This document shows positions 35,572 through 45,208 of a stretch of DNA of 64,000 nucleotides, piece after piece; position 1 is the first letter of the stretch; each line of letters begins with the position of its first letter. A model generated the notes under the pieces. That model saw only the letters and a program-made list of their open reading frames with translations. It had not been told where the DNA came from and searched no databases. The DNA is taken from positions 372,001 to 436,000 of the forward strand of contig NZ_LN907858.1 in assembly GCF_001460635.1 (NCBI RefSeq), given 5' to 3'. The position numbers were made by a program, and so were the translations under genes. Source of the DNA: Helicobacter typhlonius (GTDB lineage Bacteria; Campylobacterota; Campylobacteria; Campylobacterales; Helicobacteraceae).

Positions 35572-37040
35572 CTATATTTTCTCCCAAGTTGTACCCTCTG
35601 GTGTATCCATAATCTCTATACCCTCCTGCCTTAGGGCTTCTCGTATGCTATCAGCAAGGGCATAATCTTTAAACTTTTTTGCCTCATTTCGTTTTTCTAT
35701 CTGTGCTTGTATATGTGTCTTTTGCTCCTCACTTAGCCCAAGTTGGAAGTAGCTTGTAGCGTCCTTGCCACCAAGTCCTAGTAAAAACTCTATACACTGC
35801 AAATTCGCACTAATGCTTTGTTTTTGTGCTTTGTCTTTTGGATTTTTATCAAGCATTTCGTTGCTGTAAGAGAGCATATCCTCGATAACGCTTAAAGCCT
35901 TTGAGATATTATAATCATCACTCAATGCTTCAAGCAAAGATTCTAAAAATTCCTTTTGTGCCTTTGTCGCTATGCTTTTTATCGCGCTTGTATTTTGCAA
36001 AGATTCTATGGTGTTTGTTAGTGTGATAGAATCTGCTGTATGTCCTTGCACACGCTTTTTGAGGCGGTAGATTTTATCAAGTCGCTTTTTGCTTTGGAGC
36101 AAATCCTCCTCGTTGAAATTGAGTATCAAGCGATAATGCACTCCTAAAAGATAATTACGCAAAATCTCGCCGTCATAGCTTTTTAAAGCGTCTTTTACAA
36201 AAAACTATTGCCTAGAGACTTACTCATTTTTTCGCCATTGATATTAACAAAACCATTATGTAGCCAATACTTAGCGATTTCTCGCCCTGTGGCACAGCGG
36301 GTTTGTGAGGCTTCATTTTCGTGGTGGGGGAAGAGCAAGTCCGCGCCCCCCGCGTGAATATCAATGGCATAGCTTTCATTTTTGTAGGCTATGTGCTTTT
36401 CAACCATTGCCGAACATTCGATATGCCACCCCGGGCGTCCCTTGCCAAATGGGCTATCGTAGGCAATGTCGTTTTCTCCTTTATAGGCTTTCCATAGGGC
36501 AAAGTCGCTGTGCTCTAACTTGTCTTGCGCGTTTTCTATGCGGCTCTGTGCGTGTGAATCTTCCACTCTGTGCGAGATTGAGCCATAATGTGAATCTTTA
36601 TGAATGCTAAGATATACATCGCTATTTTCGCCCTTGTAGGCATAGCCTTTTTGCAATAAGGATTCTATCATTTCGCACATTTGAGGCAAATGCTCGGTAG
36701 CTTTTGGCTCAATATCTGCGCGTATCACGCCAAGAGAATCCATATCCCTAAGATATGAATCCATATAGCGCGTGGTAATCTCATTTACGCTTATGCCACT
36801 ATCAAGTGATTTTTTGATAATTTTATCATCAATGTCGGTGAAGTTTTTGACAAAGATAACCTTGTAGCCTAAAAATACAAAGAGTCGCCGCCACAAGTCA
36901 AATGCAATCGAGCTTCGCGCGTGTCCCAAATGCGAATCATCATAGATTGTAGGACCACACACATAAATACGCACTTCATTGTCTTTTATGGGAGTGAATG
37001 GAAGCTTTTGTTTTTTTGTGCTATCAAAAAGTGTTATCAT
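35572..37040 (-). pseudogene. cysS: Cysteinyl-tRNA synthetase, frameshifted in a T6 run in this sequence
   Basis: Two adjacent frames form one CysRS of about 465 residues, the normal size. The first (from ATG 37040) has the zinc Cys in IYVCGPTIYDDSHLGHARS with the HIGH-like HLGH, WHIECSAM, LFPHHENE and GEKMSKSLGN. The frame then breaks at a six-T run (36203-36208, minus-strand sense AGTTTTTTG). One more T would give NSFFVKDALKSYDGEILRNYLL and join the anticodon-binding half ending at 35572 with PEGTTWEKI. The gene is expected to be essential, so a homopolymer sequencing error or slippage is more likely than a dead gene. ATG overlaps the murJ stop. Confidence 0.85.
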
Positions 37041-38521
37041 AAAATATTCCTTACAAAGAGATGAAAACTATCGACTAAGGCTTTGATATGGGGCTTTAGA
37101 AACCATAAAATGAGGAATTCTACACAGAGAATAACCACGAGTGCTAACCACGCTTTTTTATGATTTATTATATCTAAGAATCTTGCAAACCCAAAGATTC
37201 TAATTGTAAGCACAAAAAGCACGAATCCGCTTAAACTCCCAGATAGTGCCAATCCCATTGCACCAAAGGGGTGCATAAGTATAAGTGAAAAGACAATGCC
37301 ACAGAGTAAAGAAATTGCCGAGATTTTTGCTGCTTTGCCCTGCATTTGATGAGAGTAAAGCCAGAGTGAAAAGATTTTACTTAGCCCAAAAGGCACTAAA
37401 CCAAGCATATATGCGCTAAACACACCCGCGACAATACGCGTGTTTTCTTCGCTAAATTGCCCCCATTGATAAAGTAGGCTAATGATCTCCTCGCTCAACA
37501 TTATCCCGCCACACACGCACACGCATAGCACGATGAGGAGAAACCAAAAGGACTTTTTGAGCGCGTTAAAGGCTTGTAGGGATTGATTGTTTTTAATAGC
37601 CTTTGCCACAAGTGGAAAGAGTGCGGTCGAAATGGCTATGGCAAAAATGGCAAGGGGAAATTGAAAGATTCTGTTTGCGTAATAAAGCGCACTAATGCTC
37701 CCTGTGGCGAGAAATGAAGCTAAAAGCGTATCGGTAAAAGTTGCAAGTTGGGCTGTGGAGCTCCCTAGCATTGCAGGGAAAAATTGTTTAAAAAACATCT
37801 TTATATCTGCTTTTGCGCATTCAATGCGTTTTTTGATTTTAGAATCTGGCTCTTTTGTGCGCACCCACTGCCATAGCTCTATCACACCAATACATAAGAG
37901 CTTAAAAAACCTCAAGCGATATAGTGGATAAAAATGTAATAGAATTTGTGCTACCCCGCCACAAATCACGCCATAGCTTAGCATATACACGACTTGCATA
38001 GAATCTTTATCGTGCGCTAAAAGTAGGGCAGCAATCATAGAGAGATTTAAAAGCGCGGTGTTGTAAGCATTGACCCAAAAGCAGTTTTTATACTGCAAGA
38101 GCGAGGAAAGAAAAGTTACAATAAACACAAGCTCCAAATACCAAAAATTAATCGCCACAATGGGCTTTGCGAGAGCGATAGTCTCATCATCAAAGCCATA
38201 GGCTAAGAGCTTGGTAAAGAATCCGCTAAAGCACACAACAAGGAGTGAGAGGCAGAGGATAAAAAAGGCGAAAATGAGGAAAGTTACCAGTGCAAACATA
38301 CCCTTTTTGCGACTATGAATGAAATTTGGCAAAAAGCTTTGCGTGAAAGCCCCCTCGCCAAATACGCGCCGAAAGAGATTGGGGAGTTTAAATGCGGCAA
38401 AGAAAATATCGCTATATACGCTTGCCCCTAGTATTTTTGCCGTGCATAAATCCCGCACTAAACCAGCAATGCGCGAAAGTAGTATGCCGCTACTATTTGT
38501 TAAAAATGCCTTTTTTATCAA
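37037..38521 (-). CDS. murJ: Lipid II flippase MurJ
   Basis: The 494-residue polytopic membrane protein (about 13-14 helices) opens with the MviN signature: LTNSSGILLSRIAGLVRDLCTAKILGASVYSDIFFAAFKLPNLFRRVFGEGA, with the conserved Arg residues, then AFTQSFLPNF. It flips lipid II across the inner membrane. Start TTG 38521 has AAGGG upstream. It precedes cysS with a 4-bp overlap and diverges from the fapA-like gene. Confidence 0.95.
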   Translation of the reverse strand: MIKKAFLTNSSGILLSRIAGLVRDLCTAKILGASVYSDIFFAAFKLPNLFRRVFGEGAFTQSFLPNFIHSRKKGMFALVTFLIFAFFILCLSLLVVCFSGFFTKLLAYGFDDETIALAKPIVAINFWYLELVFIVTFLSSLLQYKNCFWVNAYNTALLNLSMIAALLLAHDKDSMQVVYMLSYGVICGGVAQILLHFYPLYRLRFFKLLCIGVIELWQWVRTKEPDSKIKKRIECAKADIKMFFKQFFPAMLGSSTAQLATFTDTLLASFLATGSISALYYANRIFQFPLAIFAIAISTALFPLVAKAIKNNQSLQAFNALKKSFWFLLIVLCVCVCGGIMLSEEIISLLYQWGQFSEENTRIVAGVFSAYMLGLVPFGLSKIFSLWLYSHQMQGKAAKISAISLLCGIVFSLILMHPFGAMGLALSGSLSGFVLFVLTIRIFGFARFLDIINHKKAWLALVVILCVEFLILWFLKPHIKALVDSFHLFVRNIL

Positions 38522-38561
38522 ATTTTGCCCTTACTCTAAAGTGTTTTAAGCATAAAAGTGT

Positions 38562-38567
38562 TATTAT
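38562..38567 (+). promoter_or_regulatory. -10 candidate of the fapA-ruvA-MCP run
   Basis: TATTAT, within TGTTATTATAGC, lies 34 bp upstream of ATG 38602 in the gap between divergent murJ and the FapA-like gene. TATAGC two bases on is an alternative. Confidence 0.4.
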
Positions 38568-38601
38568 AGCTGTAATAAACAAATCTATTTAAAGAGGTTT
38601 T

Positions 38602-40446
38602 ATGCAACTCTTTGAGCCTATCTCTATCAAATCCTGCACAGATGTAAGCACCGAAGTCAAAAAAATATGCGAGTTGTATGCGCTTGAAGAACAAATGGTG
38701 AGCTTTGATGTATCTCATATTACTACGCTTTTTCGCGGCGAGACAAAAAAAGATTTTAGCATTCTGCCACCAGAGGATTACCCTACGATTCTAGGTGATG
38801 AGGCGAGATATAATACAAATGATTTTGATATTAAACAAGTGTATGATGTCGTGCTACGTGGGCTAAAAGAGGACGACTTAGCACCTTTTGTCAAGCTGCA
38901 TTTAGATAAAGAATGCTATGAGCTGACCCTCCAGATTAAAGAGGGGCTAGAAGTGCGCGATGATGAGGCTTTTTTCACACAGCTTTATGAGCAAATCACG
39001 CGGGAGAAAGTCGCTAAAAATGTGATTGTGAGAATCTTTGGCGCAGATATTAAACAAGAAATTGCTTCTTTGAAGACATTATTTGACTCCTTGTCGATAA
39101 AAGGCAAAATAGAATCCACGCGCTATGTGTCGCTTATGAAAGCGAGTGGATTTGTGCCAAGCTTAAGTGGGGAGTTTAAATTCACTCTCAAAGAGGAATG
39201 GGATAAATCACATTCAAAGTCGGTGGAGTTTGCCTCCTACGCGGCAAAAAGTGGCGAACTCGTGGGCTTATCCACCAAATCTCAAGTGGGGGTGAGCGGA
39301 CGGAATCTAAGAGGGGAGTATATCCACGCTAAAAAGCAGGATAATATGGATTTAGATATGAAAATGTCCTACAAAGAAGGCGAGTTTAGAAGTGAGGAAA
39401 AAGAAGAAGTTGTAGAATATTATGCTTCACAAGATGGCTATGTATCGCTAGGGGAGGGTGAGTTAAAGATTCTTGCAGATTTTAATTTGCCCGAAATCAC
39501 TATGCGCACGAGTGGGTCATTGCTCGGTGGAGATAAAAAGGGCTTTGTGATGGAGGTAACTTGCACAGATTTTAATCAAGATGCCGTAGGCGCGGGGATT
39601 GTGCTTGAAGTGGGAGAGATAAAAATCTATGGCAGTGTGGGCGAAAATGCGGTAATAGTAGCCAATAAGGTTGAGATAAATGGACAGACTCATCAAAGCT
39701 CAATTATTAGAGCAAAAGACATCAAAATTGACACACACAAAGGCTCGGCAAAGGGTGAAAAGATTCACATCACTCGTTTGGAGCTTGGGAGTATAGATGG
39801 CGAGGAAGTATCAATTGAACAAGCAAATGGTGGCAATATTCGAGCAAAGAATATTATCGTTGAGAATCTTTACTCGCATACGAAATTGTCCTTATCACTT
39901 AGCGCACATATAAAAAATATAAGCGGCAGCGAAAATTGTTTTCTCATCTCATCACACACTTCTTTGAGGGCACAGGAGGAAGTAGCATATATTAACGCGA
40001 GTATTGCGCACAATATCCAGCTTATGAATACGCTCCTTCAGGTGTTAAACAAAGATTTAGCACTCGTGCGTAAAACAAAGCCGGTAGTGAAAAAAATTAA
40101 ACTCATTATGGAGGAGAATAAGAAAAATAATAAACCGAATGAACGCAACATTACCGAATCTATGGCGCAATATGTGATTTTGCTCCACCGCACAAAATAC
40201 CTCAAAGATCGTCTAGTTGCGCTTAAACAAGAGAGTAAAGAGCTGAATAAACGACTAGAAATGCTAGACTTGCAGACACAAGAGGCGTGCATTGTGAGTG
40301 ATATGCCTTGGCAAGGCAGTAATGAAGTGATATATGAGAGTTTTTTCCCTGAAAGTAGGGACATAATGAAAATTGGTGAAGGTGAGAATGTAGAGATTAT
40401 CATTGACAAAGAGCAGCACAGACTGCAAAAAGTAGAACATCAATGA
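38602..40446 (+). CDS. FapA/DUF342 family polymer-forming protein
   Basis: The 614-residue cytosolic protein shows the FapA pattern: an N-terminal domain (to about 220), then a right-handed beta-helix of short repeats (GLSTKSQVGVSGRNLRGEYI, EVGEIKIYGSVGENAVIVANKVEINGQ, IIRAKDIKIDT, IRAKNIIVENLYSH) and a C-terminal coiled coil (about 465-570, KELNKRLEMLDLQTQEA). Homologues affect cell shape or flagellar and surface organisation; the role here is not known. Its stop overlaps the ruvA ATG. RBS AAAGAGG. Confidence 0.82.
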   Translation: MQLFEPISIKSCTDVSTEVKKICELYALEEQMVSFDVSHITTLFRGETKKDFSILPPEDYPTILGDEARYNTNDFDIKQVYDVVLRGLKEDDLAPFVKLHLDKECYELTLQIKEGLEVRDDEAFFTQLYEQITREKVAKNVIVRIFGADIKQEIASLKTLFDSLSIKGKIESTRYVSLMKASGFVPSLSGEFKFTLKEEWDKSHSKSVEFASYAAKSGELVGLSTKSQVGVSGRNLRGEYIHAKKQDNMDLDMKMSYKEGEFRSEEKEEVVEYYASQDGYVSLGEGELKILADFNLPEITMRTSGSLLGGDKKGFVMEVTCTDFNQDAVGAGIVLEVGEIKIYGSVGENAVIVANKVEINGQTHQSSIIRAKDIKIDTHKGSAKGEKIHITRLELGSIDGEEVSIEQANGGNIRAKNIIVENLYSHTKLSLSLSAHIKNISGSENCFLISSHTSLRAQEEVAYINASIAHNIQLMNTLLQVLNKDLALVRKTKPVVKKIKLIMEENKKNNKPNERNITESMAQYVILLHRTKYLKDRLVALKQESKELNKRLEMLDLQTQEACIVSDMPWQGSNEVIYESFFPESRDIMKIGEGENVEIIIDKEQHRLQKVEHQ

Positions 40447-41039
40447 GTATGAATCTCATCATAGGCTTAAGGGGCATAACACGTAAGATAGAGCCGATGT
40501 TTGTAGAGCTTGATGTGGGTGGTGTAATATATGGCGTGCAAATGTCGCTCAATGCCACTACTTCTTTGAAATCGCAGGTAGATTCGCAATCACATAGTGA
40601 AGTGAGAATCCTCTGCACGCATATCATACGCGAAGATGCACATTTGCTTTTTGGATTCATAGAGGATATGGAGAGGCAGACTTTTGAGCGATTAATTAAG
40701 ATTAATGGTGTGGGTCCTAAAGTCGCTCTTGCGATACTCTCTACCTATACGCCTACACATTTTGCTACCATTATTGCGAATAAAGATATTGATGCACTCA
40801 AAAAAGTGCCCGGTATTGGTCCAAAGAGTGCAGGTAAGATTATGGTTGATGTGGCGGGATTCTTTGCGGAATTGTTACAGAATCAAAATATGGAGCCGCA
40901 GAATAATTTAGCTAAAGAGGCGAGTTTGGCTCTAAAATCACTTGGCTTTAAGGAGGGTGAAATTGCAAAAGCCCTTAGGGGCATTGAGGCTACAAATGTT
41001 TCAGAGCTTGTCAAAGAAGCATTAAAGAGATTATCTTAA
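40443..41039 (+). CDS. ruvA: Holliday junction DNA helicase subunit RuvA
   Basis: The 198-residue protein has an OB-fold N-terminus ([30 protein letters not shown]), helix-hairpin-helix motifs ([16 protein letters not shown] and [18 protein letters not shown]) and the RuvB-contact C-terminal domain ([22 protein letters not shown]). It binds Holliday junctions as a tetramer. ruvB lies 5 kb downstream at 46003. Confidence 0.96.
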   Translation: MSMNLIIGLRGITRKIEPMFVELDVGGVIYGVQMSLNATTSLKSQVDSQSHSEVRILCTHIIREDAHLLFGFIEDMERQTFERLIKINGVGPKVALAILSTYTPTHFATIIANKDIDALKKVPGIGPKSAGKIMVDVAGFFAELLQNQNMEPQNNLAKEASLALKSLGFKEGEIAKALRGIEATNVSELVKEALKRLS

Positions 41040-41050
41040 GGAGGCGTGCG

Positions 41051-42649
41051 GTGTTACAGACATTTCGTTCTAAAGTGCTTTTCACATTATTTATGTTTAT
41101 TGTCATTGGTTTTAGCATACTCTATGCGTTGATTGCGGCGGGATTTGAGGGTATGGCTGTAAAAGAGAGCAAGAGAAATGCCCAAATGCTTGGAGATTCT
41201 ATCTTTCAAACCGTGCGTATGAGTATGAATATGGGGATTCGAGAGATGATTGACGTGGGATTGGAGGAAGCAGCTCAAATCTCGGGTGTATCTTTCCTTA
41301 AGATTCACAAAAGTCAAAGCGTGATTGACCTCTTTAGTATGAGCGATAAAGTGAGTGAAGATGAGGAGATTGTAGAGATTTTTAACAATAAACAAGCCAA
41401 AATTGCAGAGAGCAAAGAGGGCGATATTCACTATGTTACATTCCTCAAGCCTTTGGTGGCAAACGAAAGCTGTATGATGTGCCACGAGTATGATTCGGTA
41501 AAAGTTGGCGATGTGCTCGGTGTGCTGGAACTCAAAATTTCAACAGAAAGTTTTTATGAGCAAATCGAACAAAATGAGGATTATCTCTTGCTTACAATGT
41601 TTGTCGCTGGAATCTTAGCATTGATTGGACTTTATATATTTTTTGAAAGAGAACTCGTCAAACCGCTTAATCATTTGCGTGATATGGCGAAGTCGCTTAC
41701 AGAGGGTGGGAGTGGCGACCTCACAAAGCGCATTGCGATTAAACGCAACGATGAAGTGGGCATTACTTCAGGCTATGTAAATAAATTTATCCAAACCATA
41801 CGAGATACGATTTTAGTCGGCAAAAGAGTGAGCGATGAGAATATGCAAATTTGTGATAAGCTACTTGGTATGTCAAATACATTGTCAAAAAATTCTGATG
41901 AGCAGTTTGAGCTCGTGGATAAGGTCAATGACTTGGCGCACAAAGTGAGTAATAATCTCGATGATGCCGAGCAAATTGCTGATACAACAAAAAATGAAAT
42001 TGAGCAGACCGAAAGCACACTTGATGAATTTGTAAGTAATTTGCAGGATTCAATTAATCTTATCTCCTCTTCCGCACAAGGACAGCAGGAGATATTGGGG
42101 CGCGTGGAGGAGCTCGTAGGACACGCCGAGCAGATTAAATCCGTGCTTTCTATTATTAGCGATATTGCCGACCAGACAAATCTTTTAGCCTTGAACGCCG
42201 CTATTGAAGCAGCAAGAGCAGGAGAACACGGCAGGGGCTTTGCAGTGGTAGCTGATGAGGTGAGAAAACTCGCCGAGCGCACCCAAAAATCTCTCAATGA
42301 AATCGCCGCAAATATTAATCTTGTAACGCAAAGTATTGATGATATGGGGCAAGATATTCGAGATACTGCCGAAGATATGGTACAAATTACAGGCAAGACC
42401 ACGCCACTTATTAATGAGGCAGATAATACACGCACCAAGCTAAACTTAACCAAGCAAAATGCGATACATTTGAAAGATATTAGCACCTTTATTGCACAAA
42501 GCACGAAAGAGTTAGCAGAGATGATGCAAGAAATTGCAAAATCTTCCGAATCTACGCAGAGCGTGGGGCATGACATACAAAAGCTTGCAAATGCTATGGC
42601 AGATAAGGCAAAAGAGCTAAACAGCGCGATTGGCAAGTTTAAGACTTGA
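41051..42649 (+). CDS. Methyl-accepting chemotaxis protein with a periplasmic c-type heme motif
   Basis: The 532-residue receptor has TM1 (about 8-31), a periplasmic sensor of about 145 residues, TM2 (about 178-198), a HAMP domain (about 199-250) and a signalling domain with the tip [34 protein letters not shown]. The sensor carries Cys141-Met-Met-Cys144-His145, a c-type heme attachment motif, suggesting redox, oxygen or NO sensing like DcrA-type receptors (DUF3365-like). Start GTG 41051 has AAGGAGG upstream. Its stop overlaps the start of the RsbW-like gene. No CheR-tethering pentapeptide at the C-terminus. Confidence 0.9.
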   Translation: MLQTFRSKVLFTLFMFIVIGFSILYALIAAGFEGMAVKESKRNAQMLGDSIFQTVRMSMNMGIREMIDVGLEEAAQISGVSFLKIHKSQSVIDLFSMSDKVSEDEEIVEIFNNKQAKIAESKEGDIHYVTFLKPLVANESCMMCHEYDSVKVGDVLGVLELKISTESFYEQIEQNEDYLLLTMFVAGILALIGLYIFFERELVKPLNHLRDMAKSLTEGGSGDLTKRIAIKRNDEVGITSGYVNKFIQTIRDTILVGKRVSDENMQICDKLLGMSNTLSKNSDEQFELVDKVNDLAHKVSNNLDDAEQIADTTKNEIEQTESTLDEFVSNLQDSINLISSSAQGQQEILGRVEELVGHAEQIKSVLSIISDIADQTNLLALNAAIEAARAGEHGRGFAVVADEVRKLAERTQKSLNEIAANINLVTQSIDDMGQDIRDTAEDMVQITGKTTPLINEADNTRTKLNLTKQNAIHLKDISTFIAQSTKELAEMMQEIAKSSESTQSVGHDIQKLANAMADKAKELNSAIGKFKT

Positions 42650-43263
42650 TGAAAGTCTATGTGAGATATTTTTATGCGCATTGGTTGGAGGTGGATTCAG
42701 TCTTTGCGTGGATAGAATCTGTTATGCTGCGCGTAAAAAATGCAGATGAGATAAGTTTGGCATTTTGTGAATGTGCGAACAATATCATTGAGCATCATAT
42801 TTTGCGCGTGAGTAAGAATGAGCTTTTTTCTACAAACAGCACTCATAATGCGAAAATGCAATATCCACGCAGAGATTCATACAAGATAAGACAAGGTATA
42901 AATATTCCGCGCAATTTTTATAGTTTGCAAAATAAGATTCACAATAAACTTTATAATAAAGCCAATACACCACAAATACACAAAGCCTACGCGATGAAAA
43001 AAGCTCCCATAAGCCATACATATTTTTTACACAAATTCACGCGTATCACCTGCATACTCACGCTTAAGCCAACGCGCATTTCTATCACTTTACTCTTTCC
43101 TTTTAAGCCCATTTATAAGGAGCGTAAAAGTTTTGAAACTAGGGCTTTAGGCGGTAGGGGAGGGCGCATTATCACGCTTTATGCCGCACAGATTCACACA
43201 AGGGTGCATTATAAAATTTCACTTGGCGTTACACAGCTTTGCTTCTTAAAGCATACATTGTAG
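42649..43263 (+). CDS. RsbW-like GHKL ATPase (possible anti-sigma/serine kinase)
   Basis: The 204-residue protein shows an N-box-like DEISLAFCECANNIIEHHI (about 33-51, with Glu41 and Asn44/45) and a G-box-like ALGGRGGRIITLYA, followed by IHTRVHYKISLGVTQLCFLK, matching the end of RsbW/SpoIIAB kinases. Between the boxes is about 70 extra residues rich in K, N and Y (SKNELFSTNSTHNAKMQ to PQIHKAYAMKK), not usual in the family. ATG 42649 overlaps the chemoreceptor TGA (TGATG). With the STAS-like gene that follows, it may form a partner-switching pair. Function inferred from motifs only. Confidence 0.6.
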   Translation: MKVYVRYFYAHWLEVDSVFAWIESVMLRVKNADEISLAFCECANNIIEHHILRVSKNELFSTNSTHNAKMQYPRRDSYKIRQGINIPRNFYSLQNKIHNKLYNKANTPQIHKAYAMKKAPISHTYFLHKFTRITCILTLKPTRISITLLFPFKPIYKERKSFETRALGGRGGRIITLYAAQIHTRVHYKISLGVTQLCFLKHTL

Positions 43264-43279
43264 TGTTGAAGTTTTGCGA

Positions 43280-43285
43280 TATAAT
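43280..43285 (+). promoter_or_regulatory. -10 box before the STAS-like gene
   Basis: TATAAT within GCGATATAATGCG lies 25 bp upstream of ATG 43311. It suggests a separate promoter for the STAS-like gene and lgt in addition to readthrough from the chemoreceptor operon. Confidence 0.5.
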
Positions 43286-43310
43286 GCGCTATTTCTAGCA
43301 AAGGGAGACA

Positions 43311-43628
43311 ATGGCACTTAGTGTTCAAACAATTAATGACTTGCAAATGGTGCGCAGTGTGGGTAAGCTTAAGAGTTATGAGGCATTTTTGACTTTTAAG
43401 ATTGAGCTTGAGGATATTTTGCCAAAATTCCTTGGAGAACAGCATATGTTGAGAATCTATTTTGTCAGGGCATATCCCATTAGCTCCTATGTGCTAGGCT
43501 ATTTGTTTAAGCTACGCAATACAGATAAGATAAAAATAGAAATTGTTGTTGATGATTTAAGGTTGTTTATGTTTTTTGAGGAAATCGACTTAGTCGATGA
43601 GTTTCAAATCAAAATTATGGAGGCATAG
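43311..43628 (+). CDS. STAS-like small protein (possible anti-sigma antagonist)
   Basis: The 105-residue protein follows the STAS secondary-structure order: SVGKLKSYEAFLTFKIELEDIL, then LRIYFVRAYPISSYVLGYLFKLRNTDKIKIEIV, then LRLFMFFEEIDLVDEFQIKI. ISS (57-59) sits where antagonists such as RsbV carry the phosphorylated Ser. It follows an RsbW-like kinase gene, which supports the reading, but similarity is low. RBS AAAGGGAG. lgt starts one base after its stop. Confidence 0.5.
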   Translation: MALSVQTINDLQMVRSVGKLKSYEAFLTFKIELEDILPKFLGEQHMLRIYFVRAYPISSYVLGYLFKLRNTDKIKIEIVVDDLRLFMFFEEIDLVDEFQIKIMEA

Positions 43629-43629
43629 A

Positions 43630-44532
43630 TTGGAGCAATATAGCGTATGGAATAGAATCTATGAGTATATAAATCCTATCGCATTTGATTTTTTTGGTAT
43701 AAATGTGCATTGGTATGGCATTATGTATGTTAGTGCTATGCTCGTTGCCCTCGGTGTTGCAAAGCTTTTTGTGAAATACAACAATGCCCGTTTTCCTATT
43801 ACGCAAGAGCAACTCGATAGTTTTTTTATTTGGGTAGAAATTGGTGTGATTTTAGGGGGACGCGTTGGCTATGTGTTGGTGTATTCGCCACAGAGATGGG
43901 AATATCTAATGCAGCCTTGGCAGATGTTTAATCCCTATATGAATGGAGTATTTGTCGGCATTAGTGGATTTAGTTATCACGGCGCAGTGCTTGGCTTTGT
44001 GATTGCGGCATTTTTGTTTTGCTATTTCAAAAAGCAGTCTTTTTTGACCTTTATGGATTTATCCGCGATTTCTATCCCTCTAGGTTATGTGCTTGGGCGC
44101 ATTGGTAATTTCTTTAACCACGAGCTTTATGGGCGTGTGGTGGAAAGTGATAGCCAAAGTATAGGCATACTTGTCAATGGCGAGTTGCGCTATCCTAGTC
44201 AGCTCTTTGAGGCTTTCAGTGAGGGTGTGCTTGTCTTTATTGCGCTGCTTGTAGTGTTGAGATTTACAAAAAGGCGCGGGATTTTATTTGTTTCTTATGG
44301 TATTTTCTACGCCTTAGCTCGATTTTCTTGCGAATATTTCAGGGAGGCAGATTCACAAATGGGATATTACGCATTTGGCTTATCAATGGGGCAGATTCTA
44401 AGTTTTGTAATGCTTATTGTAAGTATAGTGTTTTTTGTTGTGATTATGAAAAAGCCTTTAGAAGCTAGCCTCCATTCTGGTTTGGAATCTCGCAAAACAA
44501 AGGCACAAAACAAGCAAAGGAATAGTAAATGA
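43630..44532 (+). CDS. lgt: Prolipoprotein diacylglyceryl transferase
   Basis: The 300-residue inner-membrane enzyme has about seven helices and the Lgt signature: IHWYG-type VHWYGIMYVSAM, GGRVGYVLVY, GISGFSYHGAVLG and the diagnostic GRIGNFFNHELYGR. It adds diacylglycerol to the lipobox Cys, and many lipobox proteins occur in this window. TTG 43630 is chosen: GGAGG lies 7 bp upstream and it clears the preceding gene. The C-terminal tail is basic and long. Confidence 0.95.
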   Translation: MEQYSVWNRIYEYINPIAFDFFGINVHWYGIMYVSAMLVALGVAKLFVKYNNARFPITQEQLDSFFIWVEIGVILGGRVGYVLVYSPQRWEYLMQPWQMFNPYMNGVFVGISGFSYHGAVLGFVIAAFLFCYFKKQSFLTFMDLSAISIPLGYVLGRIGNFFNHELYGRVVESDSQSIGILVNGELRYPSQLFEAFSEGVLVFIALLVVLRFTKRRGILFVSYGIFYALARFSCEYFREADSQMGYYAFGLSMGQILSFVMLIVSIVFFVVIMKKPLEASLHSGLESRKTKAQNKQRNSK

Positions 44533-44861
44533 GTCTAAAAAAAGCGTATATGTTTTTGGTCTTTGCCATTCTTACTGAAGTTTTAGCAGTAAATTTAATG
44601 AAAGCAAGCGAGGGTGATTATTGGGGGCTTATATGTATGTATGTCTTGCTTGTGCTTTCTTATTATTTTATGGCACTTTCACTTAAGAGAATCTCCGTGG
44701 GTGTGGCGTATGCGATATGGGAAGTGCTGGGTGCTTTATGCGTGGTGTGTATTAGTGTGTTTTATTTTGGTGAGGAGCTGTCTTTGGGGCAAAAAATCGG
44801 TATCGTGTGTGCCATTAGTGGTATTGCCTTGATAAATTATGCGGAAATTAAACGCAAATGA
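44529..44861 (+). CDS. SMR-family multidrug/cation exporter, subunit 1
   Basis: The 110-residue protein has four membrane helices and the SMR pattern: Glu in AILTEVLAVNLMKASEG, then VGVAYAIWEVLGALCV and FGEELSLGQKIGIVCAISGIALIN. It exports cationic compounds using protons. It starts in the last codons of lgt (4-bp overlap) and is followed by a second SMR gene, as in heterodimeric pairs such as MdtJI or EbrAB. Confidence 0.9.
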   Translation: MSLKKAYMFLVFAILTEVLAVNLMKASEGDYWGLICMYVLLVLSYYFMALSLKRISVGVAYAIWEVLGALCVVCISVFYFGEELSLGQKIGIVCAISGIALINYAEIKRK

Positions 44862-44871
44862 GGAGAGCAAA

Positions 44872-45189
44872 ATGAGTTTAGCACTAGCATATGTTGTGCT
44901 ATCAGCAATATTAGATGTGATTGCAAATTTATTTCTCAAAAGGTCTAATGTTTTCACACATAGGGGTTATACAATAGGCTGTATTCTTATGGTGTGGGCA
45001 GCTTTTAGTGTGTTGGTTTTGGCACTTGAAGATATGCCTTTGTCTGTGGCGTATTCTACTTGGGGAGCGGTAGGCATTATTGGCACGATACTTGGAGGCT
45101 ATATATTCTTTAAAGAAAAGCTTGATACTTTGGGGTATATAGGTGTTGTTATGGTAGTATGCGGAGTGATTTTGTTGCATTGGGAATAG
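44872..45189 (+). CDS. SMR-family exporter, subunit 2
   Basis: The 105-residue protein has four helices with [36 protein letters not shown] and [24 protein letters not shown]. The usual Glu14 position is Asp here (SAILDV), which fits a heterodimer with unequal halves. ATG 44872 follows GAGGAG and lies 10 bp after subunit 1. Confidence 0.9.
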   Translation: MSLALAYVVLSAILDVIANLFLKRSNVFTHRGYTIGCILMVWAAFSVLVLALEDMPLSVAYSTWGAVGIIGTILGGYIFFKEKLDTLGYIGVVMVVCGVILLHWE

Positions 45190-45208
45190 AATCTTCAAAG
45201 GAGAGAAA

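Noticed and set aside
42646-42648. TTG as start of the RsbW-like gene
   Set aside because: The ATG three bases later overlaps the preceding stop in the usual TGATG form.
41773-42681. A 302-codon minus-strand frame opposite the chemoreceptor
   Set aside because: Serine- and cysteine-rich shadow of the conserved signalling domain.
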